NCBI GenBank assembly: GCA_016212795.1
Contig: JACRDT010000042.1
Coordinates: forward strand, 62,001-126,000
From: Elusimicrobiota bacterium
Lineage (GTDB): Bacteria; Elusimicrobiota; Elusimicrobia; UBA1565; UBA9628
Direction of reading: 5' to 3'
DNA length: 64,000 bases
Within the stretch, counting starts at the first letter, position 1. Every line of letters starts with the position of its first letter. Position numbers and translations under genes: made by a program. This document shows positions 40,824-48,030 of the stretch, in pieces. Below the pieces are notes generated by a model. The model was not told where the DNA came from and made no database searches. It saw nothing but the letters and a program-made list of their open reading frames with translations.

Positions 40824-42452
40824 TCAACGATGCCTGCCGCCGTCCCAGTTGGGGTCGCGCGGCATCGATGGCTTGGGATCGATGCCGCCTCGCCTGCCGC
40901 TGCCGCCTGAGCCGCTCTCGCCGTCCCCGCTGCCGTCGCCGCCTCCTCCTGGTCGGGCGGGCTGCGGCTGCGGCTGGGCGTGCTTCTCCTTGAGGCGCTT
41001 GCCCTCGGCGTTGAGCCAGTCCGGGTTCAGGGTCTGGTTGTGGGGCCAGGCGTCGTTGAACCCGATCAGCTTCCAGTACAGTTCGCTGGCGCAGGCATCG
41101 AGCCCTTCCGCCCAACGGTCCCTGTAGCGCAGACGGGGGTTGGGAAAGTGCCATCGGTCCACGTAGACGATGAACCGTTCGTAGGTGATGCTGCCCGGCT
41201 CGTGGCAGGCCCACATGGCGATGGTGCGCAGGTAGCCGGCGGCTTCGTAGGGAGGCGTTGGAGGCGCGCCCCCGTAGATGCGCGCGTACCGGATCATCCT
41301 GTCGCGATCGATCGGCCCGCCCGCGGCCAGGCGCTTGAGGACGTAGATGAACCCTTCTGTCTCACAAGACGCCGCTCCGAAGGCGTCCAGGGCGGCTTGA
41401 TCGTAGAAGGCGCTCTCGTAGCGGGCAGGGATGGCGAGGGCCGAGGCCGGGACATTGTCCGGGTCCTTGCACATCGCCGCGGCGAGGCCCCGCAGGTCCT
41501 CGAGATGCCGTTGCCGCTCTTCCTTGCTCTCCTCGTCCCGCTTGATGTCCTCTTCTAGCTTGCGCTTCTCTTCTTTGAGCTCCTCGCGGACTCGCTCGAC
41601 CGCCTCGTACCACTCCTTGTACCGGGACTGCGTCTTTTGATCTATGGGCGAGAACGGCGAGCCGGCCAGCGCGTCGATGGGCTTGGCCTTGGCCGCCTCC
41701 CGGACCACGATCTGATAGTTAGACTCGAGCTCGTCGGCCTGAGCTTTCGGCAGCCTGAAGACCTTGGCCTGCTTGCGCTCCTCCTCGTAGGCGACACGCT
41801 CCAGGTCGACCTTGCGCGGCCACGGCCTTGCCTTCTGCTCCGGCGTTGGCGGGTCCTTGGAGGTCATCTTCTCGTAGTGGACGGTTTCATGATACAGGAT
41901 GCTGCCCAGGATCGAGGGATTCTTCGCCGCAAGCTCGAATGCCTCCAACCTGATGGCGATCTCCCCGTCGTCGTCCGTGTAGCCGAAACTTGTCATGTCG
42001 CGCCGGATGTTCTGCGGCGGATGCTGGGTGTAATGATCGCCGCCGCCGGGCTTCTCGATCTTGCGAATCTGCGCGTTGTCATCCACGTACTTGGCCCGCC
42101 AGGGGACTTTCCTGCCCGCCAGCGGACCGGTGTTGATGTAGATCTCGCCCTCAGGCTTGAAGTGGTAAGCATCGGCTATGCGCACCAAGGCGCGATTGAA
42201 GTAAAAGTTGACGCCGAACTCCTCGCTATCGGCCTTGTCGAGATACTTGAGCTGGCTCTTCTTGTCGCCGCGGTCCTTGGCCTTGCGCGCCTCGACTCTT
42301 GCTTTCTCCATGTCGACTTTGGCCTTGAGTCCGAGTTCGATGCAGACCTTGGCGCCGAGGAGGTTGTCTTTGTCGGCCTCGCTCTTGGGCCGCCGCGGCG
42401 GCCCCGCGTGCGCGGAGAGGGCAACCAGAGCGACCAGTGCAAGGCTTTTCAT
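40824..42452 (-). CDS. exported HExxH protein with coiled coil
   Basis: The 542-residue protein has a signal peptide (MKSLALVALVALSAHAG). The sequence ILYHETVHYEKMTS gives H188-E189-x-x-H192, a zincin-type centre. A strongly charged coiled coil of about 60 residues follows (VREELKEEKRKLEEDIKRDE and onward). The C-terminal 50 residues are Gly/Pro/Gln-rich and disordered. I cannot assign a peptidase family. The ATG overlaps the stop of the upstream lipoprotein gene (ATGA), so the two products are made together. Confidence 0.65.
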   Translation of the reverse strand: MKSLALVALVALSAHAGPPRRPKSEADKDNLLGAKVCIELGLKAKVDMEKARVEARKAKDRGDKKSQLKYLDKADSEEFGVNFYFNRALVRIADAYHFKPEGEIYINTGPLAGRKVPWRAKYVDDNAQIRKIEKPGGGDHYTQHPPQNIRRDMTSFGYTDDDGEIAIRLEAFELAAKNPSILGSILYHETVHYEKMTSKDPPTPEQKARPWPRKVDLERVAYEEERKQAKVFRLPKAQADELESNYQIVVREAAKAKPIDALAGSPFSPIDQKTQSRYKEWYEAVERVREELKEEKRKLEEDIKRDEESKEERQRHLEDLRGLAAAMCKDPDNVPASALAIPARYESAFYDQAALDAFGAASCETEGFIYVLKRLAAGGPIDRDRMIRYARIYGGAPPTPPYEAAGYLRTIAMWACHEPGSITYERFIVYVDRWHFPNPRLRYRDRWAEGLDACASELYWKLIGFNDAWPHNQTLNPDWLNAEGKRLKEKHAQPQPQPARPGGGGDGSGDGESGSGGSGRRGGIDPKPSMPRDPNWDGGRHR

Positions 42453-43378
42453 GGCGCCACCTTGATCTTCACGACGTTGGATTCGACCCGGCCGAAGCTC
42501 TCGGTCACGCTTCTTTGATGCTCTTTCATCTGTTCCTCACGGCTGAACCCACGTTTAATCCAATGTCTGATCTCGTCTGAGCTTGGGGGTTCCGGCGGTG
42601 GGTCACGGAACACCACCTTGATGCCGTAAACCCCCGGTGGAGCGAACTTGTAGTTCGTATAGAAGTACATGAACGGTTCGGGCTCCAGAAAGTGCCTGCT
42701 GACGAGGGTCTCCCCGGGATGCAGATGAACCGACAGCTCAAGCTGTGCGTTCAGCTCATCCACATACGCTTTGGCCGCTTTTCCCTTCTCCGCGTCAGGC
42801 AGTCGGTCGAAACCCGGGATCGGGAAAGGCTCGCTCCCGACGTCGCTGGCGAGAGGATTTCTCAGTCGCCATTCCAATTCGATCTGCTTGCCTCTGGGAG
42901 TGATCGCGTAGAACGTGAACTTGCCGCCTCCAAGGTAGCCTGTTTTGATGAAGGAATGCCTCTCGGTCCAAAAAATGGTTTCCCGCCCGACGTTCTGGAT
43001 CTCGACCCGGTAGCGCAAAGGGCCCCGGTCCAGCCAGTGCTCGTCATCTCGCAGGACCCGGAAGACCTTGTTTTCCAGGAACAAGGCCATCTTGATCTTG
43101 CGGCCTGCCCGCTTCGGCTTGAACCCGGGAGGCGCGGGGCGGACATAGCTCTTGCGGTCGATGGCCTCGCGGCGGAACATCTCCCGGCGTTCGGCCTCGA
43201 ACTGCGGCGTCCTGGCCTCCAGCTCCTTCTGGAAGGCCTCGGCTTCGGGCGTCATGGCCGGGACCGTAGAGGCCTGGACCTGGACGGACGCCTTGGGCTG
43301 CTGGGCAGGGGATGGCGTCGACCCACAAGCCAGCAACGACACGATTGCGACCGTCGCGCGCCGGCTCAAGCGTTGCAT
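42449..43378 (-). CDS. lipoprotein of unknown function
   Basis: The 309-residue protein starts MQRLSRRATVAIVSLLACGS, with a lipobox at LLAC (Cys about residue 19). The mature part contains a beta-rich domain (YRVEIQNVGRETIFWTERHS, GGGKFTFYAITPRGKQIELE, VYGIKVVFRDPPPEPP) that looks like an immunoglobulin-type fold. No catalytic motif was seen. ATG 43378 has a GGGAG Shine-Dalgarno and yields the lipoprotein signal directly at the N-terminus. Upstream lies a very strong hairpin. It is coupled to the HExxH gene, perhaps as its membrane tether or inhibitor. Confidence 0.65.
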   Translation of the reverse strand: MQRLSRRATVAIVSLLACGSTPSPAQQPKASVQVQASTVPAMTPEAEAFQKELEARTPQFEAERREMFRREAIDRKSYVRPAPPGFKPKRAGRKIKMALFLENKVFRVLRDDEHWLDRGPLRYRVEIQNVGRETIFWTERHSFIKTGYLGGGKFTFYAITPRGKQIELEWRLRNPLASDVGSEPFPIPGFDRLPDAEKGKAAKAYVDELNAQLELSVHLHPGETLVSRHFLEPEPFMYFYTNYKFAPPGVYGIKVVFRDPPPEPPSSDEIRHWIKRGFSREEQMKEHQRSVTESFGRVESNVVKIKVAP

Positions 43379-43396
43379 GTCGCTCCCAATGAAAGC

Positions 43397-43440
43397 GGCC
43401 AGAGAAGACACGGCCGCATCCGCCCGTGTCTTCCCTGGCC
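43397..43440 (-). promoter_or_regulatory. 17-bp stem hairpin in the leader of the lipoprotein gene
   Basis: Arms 43397-43413 and 43424-43440 pair over 17 positions with a single A-C mismatch and a 10-base loop. It lies 18 bases upstream of the ATG and about 230 bases downstream of the stop of the gene at 43670. It could be an attenuator, a terminator for the upstream gene or a 5' stabiliser. The minus-strand 3' side has only a short T cluster. Confidence 0.6.
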
Positions 43441-43442
43441 TC

Positions 43443-43489
43443 ATCCCGTTAAGGCGGGATCGTGGATACCCCGGGGCCGATTCCCCGGG
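43443..43489 (-). terminator. two tandem hairpins
   Basis: A 6-base stem (43443-43460, ATCCCG/CGGGAT with a 6-base loop) and a 7-base stem (43470-43489, CCCGGGG/CCCCGGG with loop CCGATT) lie back to back between the two minus-strand genes. They plausibly end transcripts from the gene at 43670. No T-run is present. Confidence 0.4.
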
Positions 43490-43595
43490 CTACAGGGTCT
43501 CCTTGAAGAGATTGGTCAAGATTGTAGCGCCTGCGCAGGCTCTTGTCATGGGCCTTTGAGCCCGACGGGAACTGGGCCGTAAGGCCTGGCCGGAT

Positions 43596-43667
43596 GTCGT
43601 CATCCTCTCGGGCACGCCCCTGGGCCAAAGCGGCCGGACCAACACCCTGCATCTAAGGAGGATCTGA
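43596..43667 (+). repeat. duplicated pyk 3'-terminal fragment
   Basis: These 72 bases are identical to the end of pyruvate kinase (40724-40795), including codons for the last 23 residues and the stop. There is no start or upstream pyk sequence, so it cannot encode a kinase. Perfect identity suggests a recent copying event or gene-conversion between the two sites. Confidence 0.85.
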
Positions 43668-43669
43668 AA

Positions 43670-44557
43670 CTACCGGCCCCGGAAGTTGGAGGCGTCCACG
43701 CAGGGATTGGGGGCGAAGTGGAGGCTGCCGCTCCACTCCTGGTCGTTTTCCCAATAGCGCCCTTCGATTCTGTCGATGGCGAGCCGCTCAAGGCCGGATT
43801 CGCGGCACCGGCGGCTGTGGACCATCACCGCCCGCAGGGTCCCGACAGGGTCGAAGGCCGCCAGCGCGCCTGCGAACTCCGGGAACGCCGAGGGCCTGAT
43901 GTCGGGGGGGAGGGAGTACTCCGTAGGGCTCTCCTTGGCGAAGTCGTAGGCGAGCCTGAACCCGCCGGATTCGAACTTGGCGCCGCCGCCGTGCATGGAG
44001 GCGGCGGCCTGGGGGAAGCGGTCGAGGAACGCCGCGACCTTGGGATGGGCTTCCGCCCGTTGGATCAGCTTGTCGATCCCGAGCAACGACGGGGCGCCGT
44101 AGCGCCTGGACCAGGAGCGCACCTGCGCGGGGTCTTTCAGCGGGACCGCGATCTCCTCCACCTTGAAGCCGTAGCGCAAGCCCCGCCGCGAGAGCTTGGC
44201 GGGCGTCAGGTAGTGCAGATCGAGCCTTGCCGAGTAGCCGGAGAGGCGGGCCTCGCAGGCCGGGTCCGGCGGGCGCCGGTCGATGACCGACAGCTCGGGC
44301 GTGGCGCGGTCGGCCCAGACCGCCCGCTCCAGCTCGAACCGCGCCAGGTTCGAGAGCATGGGGGCGGCAAGGACCGTTCTAAGCAGGCTCTCCTTGTCGA
44401 TGCGGTAGGGGAAGCGCCTGGCTGCGAGCGCGCCGGCTTCCCGCAGGCTCATGCAGCCAGGCCGCGGGACGGGCTGGTCGGACCAGGGGACCGGTCCCAA
44501 CTCGACCGCCACGACGCGGGCCGAGAGGAGCAGCGAGAACGCCAGATGAAAAGCCAA
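43670..44557 (-). CDS. exported protein of unknown function
   Basis: The 295-residue frame opens with TTG at 44557 and a signal-peptide-like start (AFHLAFSLLLSARVVAVELG). No ATG or GTG exists in the right place. The mature protein has several cysteines (for example RPGCMSLREAG, DPACEARLSG, HSRRCRESG, APNPCVDAS) suggesting disulfides, and no family I recognise. A TACAAT lies 10 bases before the TTG. It is divergent from the PhnD-like gene, the pair sharing a 75-base promoter region, and it ends 2 bases from the duplicated pyk fragment. Confidence 0.6.
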   Translation of the reverse strand: MAFHLAFSLLLSARVVAVELGPVPWSDQPVPRPGCMSLREAGALAARRFPYRIDKESLLRTVLAAPMLSNLARFELERAVWADRATPELSVIDRRPPDPACEARLSGYSARLDLHYLTPAKLSRRGLRYGFKVEEIAVPLKDPAQVRSWSRRYGAPSLLGIDKLIQRAEAHPKVAAFLDRFPQAAASMHGGGAKFESGGFRLAYDFAKESPTEYSLPPDIRPSAFPEFAGALAAFDPVGTLRAVMVHSRRCRESGLERLAIDRIEGRYWENDQEWSGSLHFAPNPCVDASNFRGR

Positions 44558-44593
44558 GACGACAGGGATTGTAGGTTATTTCCCGCCGCGGTT

Positions 44594-44629
44594 CCTTGCG
44601 CGGCCGGCGCCAAGAGCATATAATCAGCG
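44594..44629 (+). promoter_or_regulatory. duplicated sigma-70 promoter cassette, copy 1
   Basis: This 36-base block is identical to 52737-52772. It contains TTGCGC (44596-44601) and TATAAT (44619-44624) with a 17-base spacer. Here the ATG of the PhnD-like gene follows the -10 by 8 bases, implying a leaderless mRNA for the sensor operon. Confidence 0.8.
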
Positions 44630-44632
44630 ATC

Positions 44633-45541
44633 ATGAACAGGGCCCCGGCCGCCTGCCTCGCGGCGCTCGCGTTGTTGGCGGGGTGCGCGAAGACGGAGGG
44701 GATCCCGAAGGTCGTCCTGGCCGACGAGGAGGAGTCCGAGTCGCCTGGCCGGCCCGGGGGAGGCGAGCTGGTCTTCTCCCTCCCGCCCAGGCTTTCCCCG
44801 GGCAGGGCTTTCGCCAAGTACCGGGCCGTCATCGAGCTCGCCGCGCAGGGCGTCGGGATGTCCGCGCGGATCGTCTCTAGGACGACCTACGGGGAGGTCA
44901 TCTCTCTGCTGGAGCACCGGGACATCGAGGTCGCCTTCATGTGCGCCGGGTCGTACGTGGACGCCAGGGAGAGCTTCGGCGCGGAGATCCTCGCCGTGCC
45001 CGTGATCGCCGGAAAGACCACGGACCGTGCTTGCATCCTGGCGCGGGCGGACGGCCCGATCATGCGTTGGGAGGACCTGCGAGGGCGCTCCTTCGCCTTC
45101 ACGGACCCCGAATCCAACGCCGGCAAGCTGCGGCCCTCCTACCTGCTCGCCTCGCATGGATTCTCGCCGAAGACCTTCTTCTCCCGCACGATCTACTCCC
45201 ACGGGCACGAGAACTCCGTCAAGGCCGTGGCGAGCGGCCTCGTCGACGGCGCGGCGGTCCACTGCAATGTCCTCAACGACCTGCCCGCCGACGATGCCGC
45301 GCTGGCTGGGAAGGTCAAGGTCGTGTGGAGGTCCCCTCCGCACGCGATGCCGCCCATCTTGGTCCACCCTGGCCTCGATCCGTCCTTGAAAGAAGGCCTG
45401 CGGAGGGCTCTGCTCTCGATGCACCGGAGCCCCGCCGGGGCCGGGGCCCTGCGGAGGGCGGGCATCGACCGGTTCGAGGTCGTCGGGGACTCGGCCTACG
45501 ACGAGGTCCGCAGGATGCGGGCGGCGGTGGCCTCGCCGTGA
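44633..45541 (+). CDS. PhnD-like periplasmic binding lipoprotein
   Basis: The 302-residue protein has a lipobox (LALLAGC, Cys18). Its mature fold is that of PhnD/PtxB/AioX-type solute-binding proteins: SLPPRLSPGRAFAKYRAVIE, the DIEVAFMCAGSYVDA hinge, the WEDLRGRSFAFTDPESNAGK phosphate/oxyanion-binding loop and ASGLVDGAAVHCNVLNDL. Members bind phosphonate, phosphite, arsenite or other small anions. No transporter genes are adjacent. Instead the stop overlaps the start of a histidine kinase (GTGA), as in AioX-AioS, where the binding protein serves as the sensor's ligand detector. Confidence 0.85.
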   Translation: MNRAPAACLAALALLAGCAKTEGIPKVVLADEEESESPGRPGGGELVFSLPPRLSPGRAFAKYRAVIELAAQGVGMSARIVSRTTYGEVISLLEHRDIEVAFMCAGSYVDARESFGAEILAVPVIAGKTTDRACILARADGPIMRWEDLRGRSFAFTDPESNAGKLRPSYLLASHGFSPKTFFSRTIYSHGHENSVKAVASGLVDGAAVHCNVLNDLPADDAALAGKVKVVWRSPPHAMPPILVHPGLDPSLKEGLRRALLSMHRSPAGAGALRRAGIDRFEVVGDSAYDEVRRMRAAVASP

Positions 45542-47052
45542 CGAGCTTTCCCGGACGAGGGCCCGCCGCGGGAGCGAGCCCCCGGCGGCGAGCGAAGAAC
45601 GACCTGAGCCAGCGGGGACGGCGGCCCTTATGGGCGCGTCCCGCCGCCGCCGGCATCAGGCTCAAGCTCGCGGCGGGGACCGCGGGCGTGGCCGCGGTCT
45701 TCGGCCTCCTGGTGCTCGGGGGGGTCTACCGGGGGGTGTCGTCCTCGCTGGAGGAGGAGATCGGCCGCCGCGGGTTCACCATCGCCGAGACCCTGCTGGA
45801 CCCCTGCCAGGGCTTCCGCCTCGCCGACGACTCGTTCGCCCTGCAGCATATCCTGCGCTCGGCGTTGAGCCGCTACGACGACGCGAGGTACATCTTCGTC
45901 GTGGACGGCTCGGGGAATGTCGTGTCCCACACGTTCGGCCGCGGCGTCCCCAGGGGGCTCGGCCGGGCCAACTTCCTGCGGCCAGGCGAGCGGTCCCGCG
46001 CCGGTTTGATCGGCACGGAGGAGGGCTCGATCCTGGACGTCGCCATGGCGTTCCCCCTGGAGGAGCTGGGGGGCATCCGCGTCGGGATGAAGACGGCCGG
46101 CGCGCGCCGCCGCGTCGTGGCCGCGACCATGCGCTGGGGGGCCGCGGCCGCGGCGGTGCTGGGCCTGGGGGTCGGGTTCGTGCTGTGGCTGACGGGCCGC
46201 ATCTCCAGCCGCCTGGAGCGGCTTGCCGGGGTCGCCGAGGAGGTGGGCAGGGGCAACCTGGCCGCGGCCGCCCCCGTCGAGGATGACGACGAGCTGGGCC
46301 GCCTGGCCGGGGCGTTCAACGCCATGACCGCGGACCTGAGGCGGTCCCAGGACCAGCTCTTGAAGGCCGGCAAGCTGGCGGCGGTCGGGGAACTAGCGGC
46401 CTGCGTCGCCCATGAGATCAACAACCCGCTCAACACCATGGCGGTCTGCGCCCAGTCCCTCGTGGAGCGCCTCCGCGATGCCGGGCCGTGCCTCCCGGGC
46501 TCCCTCGAGGACCTTCCGAAGGGCCTGGAGACCATCGACAGGGAGATCCGCCGCTGCAAGAGGATCACCTCCGGCCTCCTACAGTTCACCCACCCGGCCG
46601 AGCCGTCCCTGGCCCCCGTCGACCTCAACACGCTGGTGCTCGAGACCCTGCCCCTGCTGGAGCACCGCTTCAAAGCGGCGCGGTGCGCCGTGGAGAGAGC
46701 CTTGGAGCCCGGGCTGCCTCCCGTGTCCGCCGATCTCGACCAGCTCAAGCAGGCCCTCCTTAATATCCTCCATAATGCCGTGGATCATCTTAAGGAAGGG
46801 GGCAGGATCGTCGTTTCGACGGCTCTGCGGGACGGCTCCGCCCTCATCCGCGTCTCGGACGACGGGGCCGGCATCCCGCCCGAGAACTTGGGGAGGATCT
46901 TCGACCTGTTCTTCACGACCAGCAAGCCCGGGTCCGGGTCCGGGTTGGGCCTGGCCATCTGCCAGAAGATCGTGGCGGCCCACGGCGGCTCGATCGAGGT
47001 GGAAAGCGAGCCCGGCCGCGGCTCGGTCTTCACCGTCGTCCTCCCGCTCTGA
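45538..47052 (+). CDS. membrane sensor histidine kinase
   Basis: The 504-residue kinase starts at GTG, overlapping the PhnD-like gene. It has a first helix (about residues 45-65), a periplasmic region of about 110 residues, a second helix (AAAAVLGLGVGFVLWL), a HAMP linker, a HisKA domain with the phospho-acceptor in CVAHEINNPLNTM (H292) and a HATPase domain with N box NILHNAVDHL, G1 DDGAGIPP and G2 GSGSGLGLAI. The kinase is complete. The likely ligand sensor is the upstream lipoprotein. The likely partner is the NtrC-class regulator at 50334, placed on the far side of the cytochrome-porin pair. Confidence 0.9.
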   Translation: MTSFPGRGPAAGASPRRRAKNDLSQRGRRPLWARPAAAGIRLKLAAGTAGVAAVFGLLVLGGVYRGVSSSLEEEIGRRGFTIAETLLDPCQGFRLADDSFALQHILRSALSRYDDARYIFVVDGSGNVVSHTFGRGVPRGLGRANFLRPGERSRAGLIGTEEGSILDVAMAFPLEELGGIRVGMKTAGARRRVVAATMRWGAAAAAVLGLGVGFVLWLTGRISSRLERLAGVAEEVGRGNLAAAAPVEDDDELGRLAGAFNAMTADLRRSQDQLLKAGKLAAVGELAACVAHEINNPLNTMAVCAQSLVERLRDAGPCLPGSLEDLPKGLETIDREIRRCKRITSGLLQFTHPAEPSLAPVDLNTLVLETLPLLEHRFKAARCAVERALEPGLPPVSADLDQLKQALLNILHNAVDHLKEGGRIVVSTALRDGSALIRVSDDGAGIPPENLGRIFDLFFTTSKPGSGSGLGLAICQKIVAAHGGSIEVESEPGRGSVFTVVLPL

Positions 47053-47113
47053 CCCCGGCTCCCGGGTCCGAGCTCTTCCGATCCATATCAGCGTTCCGGC
47101 GAAAGCCGCGTCA

Positions 47114-47142
47114 TTGGCGGACGCCCCTCCGTTCTCTACAAT
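47114..47142 (+). promoter_or_regulatory. promoter of the cytochrome-porin operon
   Basis: TTGGCG (47114-47119) and TACAAT (47137-47142) have a 17-base spacer. A second -10-like TATACT lies at 47181-47186 without a clear -35. I found no -24/-12 GG-N10-GC sigma-54 element in this gap. Confidence 0.5.
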
Positions 47143-47193
47143 CTCAGCGGCGTGGAAGACCATTCGAGGAGTCGACACTCTATACTACTAACC

Positions 47194-47216
47194 ATAGCGC
47201 GGCGCTCCCGCGCTAT
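47194..47216 (+). promoter_or_regulatory. hairpin in the leader of the cytochrome gene
   Basis: A perfect 9-base stem (ATAGCGCGG, loop CGCTC, CCGCGCTAT) ends directly before the GAGGAG Shine-Dalgarno (47217-47222). It may be a regulator operator or a structured 5' end protecting the mRNA. Confidence 0.55.
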
Positions 47217-47231
47217 GAGGAGAAGACGCTC

Positions 47232-48017
47232 ATGATAAGGAAAGACCTGATCCGGCTGGGCTGCGCCGGCGCGCTCGCTCTCGCGCTGACGGCGTGGATG
47301 ACGATGCTCCCGTGCCCGAGCCTCGCGGCCGAGGCCGCGCTCGCGTCGGGCGCCGAGGATAAGGCCGAGTATGTGGGCGCCCAGCAGTGCGCGTCGTGCC
47401 ACGACAAGGCGGCCAAGAAGTTCGGCCTGACGACGCACGGCAGGCAGGCGGTCTCGGGCAACGAGAAGGCCGGCGAGGGCTGCGAATCCTGCCATGGCCC
47501 CGGGAGCCTTCATGTGCAGGGCGGCGGCGACCTGAAGAAGATCATCCGCAAGCCCGTCGAGGCCTGCTTCAAGTGCCATTCCGACAAGAAGCTCGAGTTC
47601 TCCATGATGTACCGCCATCCCGTTCCCGACGGCAAGATGACCTGCGGCGATTGCCACGCGCTGCACGATGCGCAGCACAAGACGACGGCCCTCAAGAGGC
47701 AGCAGGAAGTCTGCCTGCGGTGCCACCAGGAGATGAAGGGCCCCTGGACCTTCGAGCACGAGCCGGTGACCAGGGAAGCCTGTACCACCTGCCACGCCCC
47801 GCACGGTTCGGCCAATCCGAAGCTGGTCGTGGAGCGGGACTACAACCTGTGCCTCAAGTGCCACTACGCCGGCGCGCAATTCCAATCCATCGGGCACTAC
47901 GCCCACCGGCGCGCCTTGAACCCCGCCCAGACGGCGGGGCCGCCAGCCTCCAATTGCTCTGGTTGCCACCGCGCGGTGCACGGGTCGAATTTCAGCAAGG
48001 AATTGAGGATGCAATAA
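47232..48017 (+). CDS. octaheme c-type cytochrome, DmsE/MtrA-like
   Basis: The 261-residue exported protein has a signal peptide and eight CxxCH heme-binding motifs: CASCH, CESCH, CFKCH, CGDCH, CLRCH, CTTCH, CLKCH and CSGCH. Spacing and the segments THGRQAVSGNEKAGEGCESC and CTTCHAPHGSAN match the DmsE/MtrA family, which usually has ten hemes in about 310-330 residues, so this one is shortened by two. MtrA sits inside the MtrB barrel and wires electrons through the outer membrane. The barrel gene follows after 13 bases. It starts at ATG 47232 with GAGGAG ten bases upstream. Confidence 0.92.
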   Translation: MIRKDLIRLGCAGALALALTAWMTMLPCPSLAAEAALASGAEDKAEYVGAQQCASCHDKAAKKFGLTTHGRQAVSGNEKAGEGCESCHGPGSLHVQGGGDLKKIIRKPVEACFKCHSDKKLEFSMMYRHPVPDGKMTCGDCHALHDAQHKTTALKRQQEVCLRCHQEMKGPWTFEHEPVTREACTTCHAPHGSANPKLVVERDYNLCLKCHYAGAQFQSIGHYAHRRALNPAQTAGPPASNCSGCHRAVHGSNFSKELRMQ

Positions 48018-48030
48018 AGGGGCCGACCAA

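Noticed and set aside
43596..43667. Pyruvate kinase pseudogene
   Set aside because: Only 23 terminal codons are present with no degraded upstream sequence, so it is a copied fragment and not a decayed gene.
40824..44557. Insertion sequence or transposon between the pyk repeats
   Set aside because: No transposase or integrase reading frame and no terminal inverted repeats were found; only the direct 72-bp repeat supports mobility, so it is reported as a possibility and not annotated as a mobile element.
44633..45541. Phosphonate ABC transporter operon
   Set aside because: The PhnD-like gene has no adjacent phnC or phnE; it overlaps a histidine kinase instead, so sensing is more likely than uptake.
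47053..47231. Sigma-54 promoter or FNR box upstream of the cytochrome gene
   Set aside because: No GG-N10-GC pair with the right context and no TTGAT-N4-ATCAA were found by eye; the visible elements are sigma-70-like.
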